Part shown: one piece after another, positions 1 through 12,959 of the stretch | Position numbering within the stretch: position 1 is the first letter of the stretch | Layout of the letters: every line of letters begins with the position of its first letter | Assembly: GCF_011075055.1 (NCBI RefSeq) | Contig: NC_058149.1 | Location: 4,222,449 to 4,286,448, forward strand | Source: Mangifera indica | Taxonomy: Eukaryota; Streptophyta; Magnoliopsida; Sapindales; Anacardiaceae | Length of the DNA: 64,000 nucleotides | Direction: 5' to 3' | The notes under the pieces: model-generated | Told to the model about the DNA's origin: nothing | Seen by the model: the letters and a program-made list of their open reading frames with translations, nothing else | Databases searched by the model: none | Made by a program: the position numbers and the translations under genes

Positions 1-1165
1 TTGAGAAAACTTTAAACCTTGGGTGGGATATAGTCGTTTGGCCAATTATAAAATAATAAAGTTTACCAATGAGAAAAATTACATATGGCTCCCCAAAGGT
101 TTGGAGAAAATTATGGGAAGCGAGTTGCAGTTCATGTCATGTCAAGGTTAGATTTAAATCAAGCTAGTTCGAATTCAATTGATAATTCTATTCGATCGAG
201 TTTGAAATGGGTTGTTATGACTTGATGCAATGCAAACCCACCTTGTGTTTTAATGTGTTGTCCATTTGTTTAGAAAAATAAAGAATTTTTAAAGTTTTAC
301 TCATACTCTAAAAACTAAGGGTTAATTTTGTATAGTAAAAAGTTATATTTGATCAATCCCATGAAGACAACACCCAAAAAATAAGCATCCAATAACAAAC
401 ATTTTGGTCAACGATAAGATATACCACTTATTCGTATAACAACTTAGGATGTGGGTAGAGATCTCATCACTCAAGCATCGAATAGAACTCTACTTGGTAG
501 TTTGATTTTTCAATATCATCTTACTATTTCATCCAGTGTTTACAATAAAATACTATAATCTTCTACCAAATTGAAATCATATAATTGATATAATTTGAAT
601 ATGTTTAAATCTCCATATTCATGCTTGTATAAGAAATACTTTACTATTTTAATTATTTGTAACCTTGCCTCGTATTCCATAAATATAAGGGATTGAACAT
701 GGGTACAAGGAGCTCTCTCAAGATTTCCCTTGTATTACATAATAATACCCTAGTAGAGTTTTTCACAAAGACATAAATAATATAATTATAAATGTAAATT
801 CTCAAATTATAAGTCAAATTATATTAAAAACACCATGTATGCCTATCATAATTATTTTCATTCATCATCATATAGAGTGAATACAAAATTATCCTACTAA
901 TTTTATTCTCCGTTATTATTTTCTTATGCTTGGGCTAGCTCACATATTTCATGGAAGTAGTATGCAAATTTGCATCAACATCGAGAAAAAAAATTGATGC
1001 ATTTGGTGCGTGATTTTAAAGTGTGTTTCTGCTAATGATCGCACATTATACATTACGCAATACTAGTGCAATAGTCACCATCCTCTGAATCATACTAGCA
1101 TCTAAGCTAGATTTCTCCTTTACTTACCTATATAGTATGATTAATTATTTAATTTATTAAAAGTG

Positions 1166-1234
1166 ATATGTTATTATATAATTAAATATTATTTTATTTA
1201 AAATAATATGTTATTATATAATTAAATATTATTT
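1166..1234. repeat. 40-bp period AT-rich tandem duplication
   Basis: A block of about 29 bp starting ATATGTTATTATATAATTAA occurs at 1166 and again at 1206, so the period is 40 bp. No function is apparent; replication slippage in AT-rich DNA is the likely origin. Confidence 0.6.
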
Positions 1235-1373
1235 AATTTATTATTTTATTTATAATATAAAACTATTCATTAAACACATATATTAATATTTATTTTTAAT
1301 GTACATAGGAGGAAGTAACAGAAAATTTATTTAGAGACTATCAAGGAGGATACAAATGTAATTTCATAAGCAT

Positions 1374-1618
1374 GCTTATTTATTTTGTAAGCATTATATA
1401 TCTATATATTTATTTATTTATGTCCTGAAAATATGTCCAACTTGGATAGGTGAGTAAACTATTAAGCATAACAACTGTACCTACAACTATTTCATCGGAT
1501 GCTTATTTATTTTATAAGCATAATATTTTTTTTTATGATTAAAAAATTTGTCTAATTTAGATGGACAGATAAATCATTGAATATAGTAATTAAACCTACA
1601 ACTATTTTATCGAATAAT
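1374..1618. repeat. Diverged tandem duplication of about 125 bp
   Basis: Copy A (1374-1500) and copy B (1501-about 1618) share, in the same order, GCTTATTTATTTT-TAAGCAT, a GTC(C/T)AA-TT-GAT-G block, and CCTACAACTATTT-ATCG. The copies differ by many substitutions and small indels, so this is an old head-to-tail duplication. Confidence 0.6.
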
Positions 1619-2524
1619 TTATAAGGTTATTAGTCTCCTGATAGAAGCTTGAACTTAGACTCCCTACATATTAGTTTAATACTCCACCATTTTCTCTACA
1701 CTCCAGGGTCTTGTAATCACCATATTGTTCCTCCATACAAATTTGAGAAAGTTATATAGTCATATGCAAGTTTTAAAAGAAAAATTTTAAAGTATATTTT
1801 TATTATTAAAATAAAATAAAATACAATATGCCTATAATTGATTTTTAAAATCTCATCTAAATATTGTTCCTCATTGTTGTCACCAAACTGAAATTACTTA
1901 TTGACGGTATGACATTTCATCAATAACATTAAACTAATAATTTTATATTACAATTAGCATGGATTGTTAATTATATTGCCAATTCGGTAAGGCTGCTGGT
2001 TTTGCGGCCAATGTAAAAATATCATACGTTTTTTTTTTTTAATTTTTAATATTTTTTAAACAAAGGCTTCATTTATTATCGCAGTGTTAGTCAAGTTTAT
2101 TGTTGTATATTACATATATACGGCACATATTTAAAAAATTAATAAAAAATTATAATTATCACAACTTATAAAATATTGTAAACATTTTTTTAAATTATAA
2201 AAATTATAAATACATTTAATTACATAATTATTTTTTTAAAAATATCTATTATTTAAATATCATTAATATAATACATTTATCATGTTGTATTAATTTTAAT
2301 ACATCTTATAGACATCACGCTAACTAGGTGCTGTGTTATAGTTATTCCAAGTAATAGGGAGTGAAAAGAAAACAAATGTACCATCAACATTTAACAAAAT
2401 TAAAAGGAATTTTTTCCCAAATTTAATAGATCCGCGAGTTTTAAAAAATGACATACATACACCTTCGGTTAAGGAATAAAATAAAGAAGGAAACGGAAAC
2501 ATTCATTTCAAGTGTTCTATTTTT

Positions 2525-2587
2525 CAGTTTTTTCACTTCACTTTCTTTTCTTTTCTCTTCTCTCTCTCTCTCTTTTTCAAAATCGCC
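2525..2587 (+). promoter_or_regulatory. Pyrimidine-rich 5' leader of the SSX2IP/Msd1-like gene
   Basis: The 60 bp before the chosen ATG are almost entirely T and C, including a run of TCTCTC. CT-rich leaders are common in plant 5' UTRs and core promoters. No clear TATA box was found upstream, so the transcription start cannot be placed. Confidence 0.35.
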
Positions 2588-5500
2588 ATGCCAGCCACTG
2601 CTTCCGAAACTCACTTCGATCTCTCTCTGACAGTAAGCTCTCTCCTCTATCTCTTTCAAACCTTAACTCATTCACTCTAACCTCTGACCTTACACGTTTC
2701 TTCTCTTTCTCTCTCTTTTCTCCACAGTCGCCGGCCTCCCACTCTTCCTCCTTCATCGGGTCAGCTCTCTCTCTCTCTCTCATCTTCTCCCTTTTTATCT
2801 CTAAAATGTATCACTACTGCGTCGTTTTGGTCTTGTGATTTGATTTTTTTTTTCTTTCTCTCTCTCAGGGATTATACATTTGCCGATGTGAGTAACCTCG
2901 ACCACTGTGCTAAGTACTTGAACCAGACGCTCGTCACCTTCGGTTTCCCGGCTTCCCTCGATCTCTTCAACAATGATCCGGTGCGTTTTATTAATTAATG
3001 TGTGGTTTTTCACTTAACTTATTTCAATTTTTGTTTTAATCTTTCTTTTTTTGTTGTTCGGCTAGGTTTCAATTGCTAGGACTTGCAATTGTATATACTC
3101 TTTGTTGCAGCAGAGACAGCGGGATATTGAATTTCGGGAGTCTGCTAATGACCAGCGGCAGAGGTCAAATTATTTTGATTTGTTTGTTTTTCAGCCTCTG
3201 TTGTCAGTTTTTGCAATTCCTTATTGATGCTAAGATCTGTAAGTTCTTCAAGTTTGGTAGATGGTGGAACTAGTGAGAGATTGATTATAATATTTCTCAT
3301 TTTGTTTGCAGGTATTATTAATGCTTAAAATTTCTTCTACTTTTTTTCAATTTGCTTGTTTTGTTGAAGAATTTAAAACATAATTTGGTTTGACCGATTA
3401 ATGTTGATATGATGGTGTGTGCACATATGTTTAATGTGCGCTTGTACAATTTGATTAAGTTGAGTTATTTTTTTCTTAACTAGAGTAGACATAGGAGTAA
3501 AGGATACACCTTCTTTTCATGTTATAGATTATTATCAGACATATCAAGGCTAGAGGCTAAAGTTGAGAGACTTGAGGCACAGATACAGGCCAAAGATAGG
3601 GAGATAGCAACTATTACTCGAACGGTTAGTGGCATTGCAGTTTAATGAGTAAAAAACTTTGTTAGCTTGATGAATCTGTGGATGCTTATATGAATTTTGT
3701 ATAATTAGGAAGCCAAAGCTACGGCTGCTTTTAAGGCCCAGATTGAGAAACTACAGCAGGAACGAGATGAATTTCAGAGGATGGTCATTGGTAATCAGGT
3801 TAGAACAATTTGGCTTATGAGTTTTCTTTGGTTACATCTCTTTTTTCCAATTATGTTTTCTGTTCTGATTTTGACAAGTTGAAAGTGATTTGTTTGTGCT
3901 GCAAAAGCAAGTGAGAACTCAGCAGATACATGAGATGAAGAAAAAAGAGAAGGAATATATCAAGTTGCAGGTTAAGTTCATTTTTCAGTTGGCTTTAACC
4001 TCCAAAGGGTTACTTGCGTTTGCAAAGTAGAATTAGTGCACATGAAAACCTCTTCCTTGAATTGAATGACGATAAAGATGAATATGTGGTTTTATTGTTT
4101 TCTATTTGTAGGAGAGGTTGAACCAAGTGTTGATGGAGAAGAAGAAGGAATCTAGATCAGGCATGGAGATTATGAATCTGCTGCAGGTATTTGTAGTTGG
4201 TCGTATTAATAGAACTGAAAGAATTTCAAGTCCCTTTTTCCTTGTAATGATTTTTATGATATGTGTATGTACAGAAAGAAGGGCGGCAGCGTGGGACTTG
4301 GAATGGGAAGAAGGCTGATAATGATTTTTATAAGAAAATTGTATGCAGGTTCAATGAACCATTTAGATTTTGTATTAGATGTTGAAAATATGATTGACAA
4401 AATGCTTTTTGCAGGTGGATGCTTATGAGGCAAAAAATCAAGAATTGATGGCGGAAAATACTGATTTAAGAGCATTGTTACGTTCAATGCAGGTATTGTC
4501 AAATGTTGTATACCTATTGGTATAAGTACAATGTTTGTGGGTCTGTTAGCCTCTAAATTGTAATGTGGTTACAATGAAAAAAACTTGGTTAGTTTCAACT
4601 TAACGAGTTGTATTGGCTATATGCTCACTATTGCCTCTTTTAATAGAATGAAATTAAATTAAATCTGTTCATGACTTTGTTCTCAAATTTACAAATGGCA
4701 TGTCCAATACAAAGCGCCTCCACTGGGTGTTTTCTTGATGCTTGCTTTCTTTTTATGTCAGGTGGTACATATATGACTTGATTTTGACTCATGATTATTT
4801 GTTGGTGGACAAATGATTTCTTGGATAGCTTTATGCTTGGATAAATCACTTGCTTTTGACATATGATAATCTAAGTGTGCTGGGTTGTGCATATCATATT
4901 TCTGAAGCCCTGTATAATAAATGAAGATAGACCATTATTCAATTGTTACCACTATTAACCAGGGTCCTAGGTTGGGTGGACTAGAAATTGTCCAGTCTTT
5001 GCTATTTTTACATGAAGTATCTGCTTCCCATGACCTTGAACCATGCTTCTCTACTTGCCACCTTGGGAGTCTTTCCATTGCACTAGATGATGACTACCTC
5101 TCTATAATGAAAAATGTGCTCATTTTTGTGTCTGTTATTGTGTCACTTAACCAGCTTTGCTTTGTACGTGTGAAGGCTAGTACCACTATTCAAACTTTTC
5201 CCTCCTCTGTATTGCTTTTTAATGGCATCATCATGTTAGATGATATTACCCTGTCAAGAACCATTGACTTCTATATTTATTCAAACATTAATTGACATGT
5301 CTGCAAATTTGTTGTTGGCAGAACAAAGGGAAAAAAAATTATAAGCCAAAATTGAAAATTAATTTTGAATTACTGTGATCATACAGACTTTTAAACTTGT
5401 CTGGAAGACAATAGTTTGTGCACTAACTACATTCTTTGTGTATGTCTGTTTGGCAGGAATATTGATCTTTATTCTCTTTGGTAGTTGCAGTTTGTGTATG

Positions 5501-7399
5501 CCTGTTTAGAAAGAATAACGATCTTTGTACATGTTTTTAGTTCCTAGGTTTCTAATGATATATTTTGTGACACTATTCTGTGTAGAAAGATATCAAAATC
5601 ATGGGGAATATTTTATGCTCATATTTTGGCGCAATCTTTCTGTTTAAACTTTGGGTTAGGGAACCTATACTATGATTATCTTTTGGGTGAAAAAGGAGGT
5701 TCATCCTGAAGCATGGTTTTCTTGGGTCACCAATGAAATCTATGTGATATATATGCTTCCTGTAATCCAAATAGGATTTGCCAATAGTAGGATTGGGGCA
5801 GATCCTTAGGAGAATAAGCTTGCATTATCAGTCTTTGTTAGATATAGTACTAGTACATGAATTCAAAATCCTTATTGGTAAATGCTTTATTTTTGTGGCA
5901 GAATGTTATACTTACCAAGTGGATGTCATTGAGTTTACACACCTTTTTCCTTTTTTTCCTCTATTTACCACTTTTGGCATCTCCACTGAGTTCGGTTTAT
6001 GCTACATCATTGTTATATCCATAGCTTAGGTATTAGAAGATTTCATTTTTGTTTGTGGGGAATGGAGTATGATTTTAATTGGCTTGCTTGGGATTCAGGT
6101 TGATATGCGTGATTTCATAAATGCTCCAAATGGTTCATCCAAGCAATCTATTCCTGTCAATGAAAGACTTGAAACTGATCCCTCTCAATCTCCTTTGGGT
6201 GGGAGGACGGTATGGCAGCCATTTATGATGCAACTTTAATTATTTTGAATTAATTACACAGTGGAAGCTTCAATAGTTCAATGCTTGCAGGATGTCTTTG
6301 ACCTGCCTTTTCACATGGCTAGAGCTCAAATAGAAGAAAGTCTTCGAAACAAGATGGCTTCCATAAAGGTAATTATCTTCAATATTATTTATTGTTTAGT
6401 TATGTTGAAATATATAAATACTAAGAAATTGACTTTTTACAGTAATATATGTTGTTTGTATGTTGAAATCTTAGATGTGAAAAGAAAATGTGCGAAATTT
6501 GTCGATGACAGAAAAAGAAAAGGGTATAAAAAAAGAATAGGCTAGGCTTAAATCAATAGGCTAATATAACAAATAATGGCCAATGAGATATAAATAATCA
6601 ATCAAACCATAGAATTCAGGTTCGAATTCCATAGATAATATGAGTAGTATTGTCTATAATTGTTACATAAATGAAAAGGCTTTCTTAAGATCTCTATTCA
6701 TCCACTTAAGATTTTGAAAATGGGCTGGTTAACTTGAAAAATCCCTCGTTGAAATTGCATAAGGGGTCTTCTGATAATGTCTTTTCGTTGTTCATGCTAA
6801 TTAAAATTGAAGGAGCGCATGGTTCAGTTACAAGATGCACAAAAAGAAGCGGAAGTTACTTCTGAAGCTACTGAGAGAGAGCTTGAACTTGAAGCACAAC
6901 TTGTTGAGGCAAGAAGCATAATTCAAGAGCAGGTACTGTACTTCTTTATCAGGATTAGACTAGTTCAATTCAACAATTTTCTTCATTCAAGTTTGATTCT
7001 GTTCTGCTCTGCACTTCAGATCAAGGTTTTTCTTGGTTTTCATGGACTGCAATTTTTATTGAATTCATAATAAGGAAATGCGAAGGGGCAGGCTATTATT
7101 GTTTTTTATAAATGTTTCTGGAGAGCTAAAGCAAATGATTAAGCACGGGGATCTTGTAGCTTTATATTTATTTTTCCCTTTTTATTGGTTATATTTGTAA
7201 TAGATTTCATTCTTCTGATCTATTGCAGGCATCCATAATGTCAAAACATCTTGCTAAATCTGACAGGCCAAGGTTTTATATACCTGTCTTTTATTGGAGT
7301 AAATATTTAAATAATTACATATATGTATACCGGGAAACTGAATTATCGTTTTTTCTTTCTTTCAGGGAATCCATCATTTCATCACCAGCAGAGGTATAG
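2588..7399 (+). CDS. SSX2IP/ADIP/Msd1-family coiled-coil protein (microtubule minus-end anchoring), about 15 exons
   Basis: A spliced gene encoding about 380 residues. Exons by eye: 2588-2632, 2728-2759, 2869-2980, 3066-3163, 3528-3624, 3709-3798, 3908-3970, 4112-4186, 4275-4340, 4415-4492, 6099-6209, 6291-6368, 6813-6932, 7229-7272, 7366-7399. All introns are GT-AG and the phases join without a frame break. Residues 27-63 hold a globular N-terminal motif (DYTFADVSNLDHCAKYLNQT and following, ending FNNDP) typical of the plant ADIP/SSX2IP homologue. Residues about 85-205 and 300-355 are rich in E, K and Q with heptad character, so coiled coil. In animals and fission yeast this family (SSX2IP, Msd1) anchors microtubule minus ends. 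A plant Msd1-WDR8 complex at cortical nucleation sites is known; this role is inferred by homology. The last exon may instead splice at 7393 to 7913, ending in EDL. Intron 10 (4493-6098) is the longest. The copy looks intact. Confidence 0.87.
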
Positions 7400-8766
7400 A
7401 AGATATTAAAAAAAAATGGACAAATTAACCAAAAAAGTAGGTTTAGCTTATGCATAGACATGAGTGAGGTCATTCACTTTCCAAAAAATAAGTATTAAAT
7501 TAAACTAAAGCATACAAGAGACCACAAAAAGAATGTTCTTCGGCTATTTGTACCCCAGGATTTCTCTAAAAGTTTGGAGTTTAATCTCAGAGGTTAGCAA
7601 TTTATCCAATGCAATAATTGTGACATATGCTTGTTTCAAATATTTATTGTTTCTTCATGTTTTCCCCTCTCTAAAACACTCTCTTTCACAACTTTTCTAT
7701 ACAGCAAACAGATAAATCCTTTTTTCGTGTTTATTAACTAAATGTGTCACATCTTCATGTTTACTGTCATGGCAAGTATCTGATTCCTTTTTGTTCCAAA
7801 ATCGGAGAACAGAAGCAAGTTTGTTCCGAAAATATATACACTTAACAATGAACAGAATATCCAAGCTTTACACTATTTGTTTCATTGATTTTAATGCGTC
7901 TTTGATGTTCAGGACTTATGAAATCAAAGAAGCAGCAAAGCAATATAGGGTTTCGGCCTTGAAGTTCATGGACATTGGCCATACAGCGTGTAAGCCTTTC
8001 GTCTACATGTTTCTAACCGAGGTACCCAGTAGTCTGATTCACTTTTGTTATAAAAACTTTGAAAGGCTACTTTTTAGCTGTAATGTAATTGTTATTGTCA
8101 AATGATTAACGTATGCTGCAGTCGAGCTTAACCAAATTTCTTCTATCCTATTTATATATAATCGTATTAAAGAAGTCATTAATTTATAGGAAACGACTCG
8201 ATTGACCGTTAATTTCCTTCCCTCGATAGGGCTTAGCATCACAATAATTTTTCCCTTAAATTAAGATGGATTTATAGTTACAAATTTGCGACAAAGTTTG
8301 AAGTCAAATATTAAAGGTTATGGTAGGGTCAAAATATTTTTTCTTTTTTCGAAAATTATTATGTCCAAAAAATCTTTCAGTGACTTATATTTAAGGGGCG
8401 ATCAAAATTTACCTAATTTTAAAAAGAGAGATTAATAGAAGCAACTTTTTTATTGATTGGAATAAACAATTTTAACTTAGTTTTTATTAATTACACAGAT
8501 ATGGTCAAGACTTCAAGTTATACCCCATTTTTTTTCATCTTTTACTTTAATGACCTTAGCCTCTCAAAAACAATTAGTTTAAAATTAAAAAAATTTTGTA
8601 TTAATATCACTTTAATCAAGTAAATAATGCTCTCATTATATTGTTTGTTATTTTGTTTTTCAAATTCAAACTAATTTTAAATATCATTACATGGTGATCA
8701 ATCTTGCTTTGTCAATTCTTAAATTATTGTTGGTTTTCTTTAGTTATATGAATTGAAAAACCTTTT
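7400..8766. other. 3' UTR and intergenic DNA downstream of the SSX2IP/Msd1-like gene
   Basis: The first part is probably 3' UTR or a retained 3' intron of the upstream gene. An alternative terminal exon may begin at 7913 after a pyrimidine tract and CAG. Beyond about 8100 I see only AT-rich sequence without gene or repeat structure. Confidence 0.5.
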
Positions 8767-8771
8767 TGAAT

Positions 8772-10770
8772 TCCTCAATTTCAACAAAATAAATGAGCAT
8801 AAACAATTCAATATACACAAACAATTAATGTAAATAATCAACAATCAACAAACAACAAACAATTAATAAGAGTTAAAATACAAAATAGAGTTTAGAAAAA
8901 CTCAATTTAGAGTGGGTCGAAGCTTTCTCTTGTAAGTTTTTTTATGTAATTCCTAAGCAAATTGTTTTAGAGTTTTACTATCACTTGAAAAATTTCTTTG
9001 CACTTAGTTTGTTTGAGATTACGTCTAACACACTAGTTGATATGAAGATTTTGCCTTCAAGTGTTTAGAATACAAATTTTTTGAGTATTAAATGTCTCAC
9101 AAAAGCTAAAAATATTAGCTTAAGTGTACTCTCAAATGAATGTGTTTAGATTTTGTGAGAGATTTAAAGAGAAAACAATAATGCACAACGAAGAGTAGAA
9201 AAATTTTCTTTATGCTGCATGTGTAACCTTCTTCTCCTCAAAATGAGCTCAATTTATAGAGTTTAGTGATGGGGTTGAGTAGGTTTTCGTTAAACTTGAG
9301 TTGCTTTAAAAAAAAAGCTATTTATTTGCTGAAAACAATGTTTTGCTCTTAAAAATCGATAGGCATGGTTGACATGCTTAAAGAGCATGGTTGATGTCTA
9401 AATTTTACGTCAAGGTCAACCTCGATTAAAGTTCTCAACAAATAGCTTTAAATATACCAAGCATGGGTGACACTTTCTTGGCACGAGGGACTTGCGTCAT
9501 TTCTTTGTTTTATAAAAATTTTAGAAGCTTGAATGACTTGCATGTCACCTTGTGCATGGTTGATGTACTAACTTGACTTTACAAAGGGCACGATTGACCA
9601 TAGTTAGTAAATATGAGAATAGAAAAAAAAAACGATATGCAAATTATACGGATATAATATAACAAATAATGAAAAATGCATTTGTTAAAAAATGCTTTTA
9701 AAATTTGCATATGGGAAAAGTATGGAACATGTATATACAAATTTAATACAACACATCGCCAATAATACATTTCTAAAAATATGACAATATTATAATAAAT
9801 TTAATACTTTTCATGAATTTTCTATTGAAAATCAATATACTAATTTAAATGTAACGTTTTTAATTAACTAATAAATTTAATATAATATAATACACAATCA
9901 AAATTTTTTGTACAATAAGTAATGTATCGGTCAATTGGAAAATCAAATAAATTAATCAACTTAAATTTCAAACTTCAGATTAGAGTGAATATTTGTATAG
10001 GCTACAGGGGTGAAAAACGTAAAATTAGAGCTGAGAATTAAGAAAGAAATGTTGTTGGGTTTTTTAAATGACATGACATTTTCATAAATAACTGAAAATA
10101 GAGAAGACAATTTTGTACTTTTAAGTTTAGTAGAAAATTCAAAAATATGGTAAAAATATGTCAAACGCAAAATACAACGTATAATTCGTGTTTAATATAG
10201 GAAGGATTTAAAATACGCGTTTAATACATTTTGGTTCAAAAATTCTTTTAAACGTGTTTAACATGTGAATAATACAAGAATACGAATAGTACGTATATTT
10301 ACCAACTAGACGATTGACACAATTAAAGTGCAACTGAACATTACACTTTAACTACTTCATATGCATGATTGGTAAGGCATTTTGCATAATTGGACAAAGA
10401 TGAAAGTGTATGGTTGGAATGAATGTTGCATGACTAGACTATTGAAGAAGCATCACGGCTGGAATGTCCTTACATGGTTGGCACAACTTGAAGATCACGG
10501 TTGGAAGGAATTTGAGACAAGAAGAAGCACGACTAGACAACTTGAGGATACATGGTTGGACTGATAGCTTGCACAAGTGGACATGCAATTTTTTCTTTAA
10601 ATTTTAGCCAAGTTTTTAGAAGGTTGAACAGGAGGCACACGACTAATGCATGACTCTATTATCTTCAGTACAATTCCATCTTATGTTTACCTTGTAAATT
10701 TTACACTTGTCCATTATGTAAAATTTTTAACTTATATTTTTATCATCATCAAAACATTAGGGGTTCAACA
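8772..10770 (-). repeat. 3' LTR of the SIRE-like Copia element, interrupted by a TIR element
   Basis: It aligns with 16830-17758 plus 21746-22130. The stretch 9599-10309 is absent from the other LTR and is a separate insertion. The minus-strand start is TGTTGAACCCCTAATG. Variants of GCATGGTTGG recur many times in the U3 half. Confidence 0.8.
9599..10309. mobile_element. Non-autonomous TIR transposon (MULE or hAT type), 711 bp
   Basis: This insertion interrupts the SIRE-like 3' LTR; the other LTR is continuous at this point. It is flanked by a perfect 9-bp duplication, ACGATTGAC, at 9590-9598 and 10310-10318. The ends form imperfect inverted repeats: CATAGTTAGTAAATAT at the left and, reverse-complemented, CTAGTTGGTAAATAT at the right. 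No transposase is encoded. The 9-bp duplication favours a Mutator-like origin; 8 bp and hAT are possible if one base is chance. Confidence 0.8.
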
Positions 10771-11499
10771 ATCTTTGCATTTTTGATTGATAACAAAAAT
10801 TAAGTTGAAAATATATAGAAACTTCATTTTATATCAATTTTACGCCTTTAAGAACTATCCCTCACTTTAACATTGGTGCAAAAATTACATTACCAAGTTT
10901 GTTAAAACAAAAAATTTTACAAGTTCAAGATTTTTGAAAAATTTTGACATAATCTTTCGTATATTCTCTTTTCTTCCCCTTTTTATTATCAATAAAAAAT
11001 TTGTAAATAACACTCCCAATATTTAATATGTATTCAAGAATTTCTTTCGGTTAATTCCAAATAATCAAAGATATTCAATATGAAAAATCATCAAAACCAA
11101 CTATCATCAATCATCATCAAAGTGGCATCTAAACATATGTATTGCCAAAATTTGATGTCAAAAGCCAAGTAATATTTAAGGTTTAAAATAAACTAAAGTA
11201 AAAAATATAACAAATATAGTGAAAATGTCATGATATGCAGAATGACATGCATGATTATGGATGTTTATGCATCTAATCATGAACTTCTTGCTAAAAGCTC
11301 TCATGATCCTCTCTTAAACACTATTGTTCTTGCATGATTTGATTTTGACTTTCATGAAATCCATCCAAACAAAGTCGTAAAGCTTAAAACCCTTTGCTTA
11401 TGAAACTCACAATGTGAGGAAATTGATCTTGGAATGGATTCACAATGTCTTCATCATCCATTCTTGGTTGTTTTGCAGGTTGGGAGCTTGGTCTTGGAA

Positions 11500-12480
11500 T
11501 ATCACTCGGTTTAGGAGGAACATTCACTTGATCTTCAAGAGACAACTGTTCTTCTTCATCATTGATAATTCTTTGATGCCTTAAACGGTATTCTTAGAAT
11601 CTGTACCTTCCTTATGGATTCCTTTCTAGTAATTTTATCTTTACTAAGAACTGAGCATTAAGGTGGTTAGGATCTTTGAATTGGATGTAGTGGTCTGGAT
11701 TTTCTGCCTTTAAGCTTAACCCAAATTTCTGTGCAATGAATGATATGAACATTCCAAATTGAATGGCCTGATTATCATTCTTAGTGTAGTATAATTTATG
11801 TATCAACCATTTTGCAGTATTAACTTGGATCCCATGACTAATAGCAAACATCAACTTTAAATCTTGAATAGAGACTATGCTCTAGCATTCAAAGTGTAGG
11901 TAATGATCCTATGAAGTCTTCTGTTCACTAAGTTATTCAATTTCCTTGATTTTGGAGGATGTGAATGATACGTTTCCTTTCCCCCTAATTCAATCCAAGC
12001 AATAGATTGATTAAAGTTCACCGTGCTATTCAACATCTCTTCATAGTCACACTTTAACTATGCAGCCAACAATTCCAAAATGATTGTATGATCCTCACCA
12101 CACATTCTAAAGTTCATAATGCAATCTGCAATGTTATCTCTAAAATATGTTTACAACTTTAGAGAGCTATAAAACTCATATATCAAATTCTTGTAAACAT
12201 TAAGTCTCATGAAAAACAAATTCTTCCACTTCATTCTAATGAGTATCTCTATGAACTCATTAGCAATCCCAATTTCTTCTAGGATAGATAAATAAACACT
12301 GTTACCACATAAATATTTCTATGTTTAATTGCATCCAAATATTTTTTTTGTTCATAATTTCAACAACAATATCATAGGCACCAACTTTAACACGAGTAGA
12401 ACAAGAGTTTCCTGCACCTTTTGTGGTTTTAGTTCTTAGGCCCATTAATGAACTTGGAGCACAAAGATTGATAAGCTTGA
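11500..12480 (-). pseudogene. Extra 3' frame of the SIRE-like element (env-position / plant-transposon-domain type), decayed
   Basis: Between the RT/RNase H remnant and the 3' LTR, the minus strand retains coding traces. An open stretch at 11612-11854 contains AKWLIHKLYYTKN and IQFGMFISFIAQKFGL. A second trace at about 12300-12460 reads STRVKVGAYDIVVEIM. SIRE/Maximus elements often carry an additional frame here, sometimes called env-like. The text resembles the uncharacterised 'putative plant transposon protein' domain. Stops and frameshifts separate the pieces. Assignment is by position and style only. Confidence 0.5.
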
Positions 12481-12959
12481 GAACCTATAAGTTGTGCCCA
12501 TTAAAGAAATAAATTGAAATAAATTTTAATTAAAAAAAGTTGTCAACCATGACCTTAAGAGTGTCAACTCGAAGAAAGAATATTTTTTTTAATAAAAGCA
12601 TGTTGGCATGGGCGGCATGGGTGCCTACCAAATGTGCAAAAAAGGAAAATTTAAAATTGAATACATAAGCTGATCGTGCATCGGTTGATCTAGGTGTTTA
12701 TTTGGATGCATTTTTTTAGAAAATTGGCCGATCGGATTGACAATATGCTAGGACTATAAAAACATGTTCGTGCAAGCCTTACAGATGAAATTTTTGTAGA
12801 AAAAAGCTTAGTTTTGCAATGACCAAAATATTTCAAAACATGAATTTGAAATATTTTGATTGAATCAAGGACATTTAATATAATTTGATATTCAATCAAC
12901 TTTGAACACAAGTTTGAATTGATTCAGTTTGAATTCATATTAAGCGTTTATGTGGTATA

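Larger units (their letters stand above)
1..2524. other. AT-rich upstream intergenic DNA
   Basis: No gene is visible here. The stretch is AT-rich with homopolymer runs (poly-T near 2030) and two diverged local tandem duplications listed separately. Short open frames exist but have no recognisable protein features. Confidence 0.7.

Noticed and set aside
2512..2838. Open frame of 108 codons across the 5' end of the SSX2IP/Msd1-like gene
   Set aside because: Low-complexity Ser/Phe/Leu product from CT-rich leader and intron sequence in a frame different from the supported exons.
4921..5295. Open frame of 124 codons inside intron 10 of the SSX2IP/Msd1-like gene
   Set aside because: No recognisable motif, and it lies wholly within a GT-AG intron whose flanking exons join in frame.
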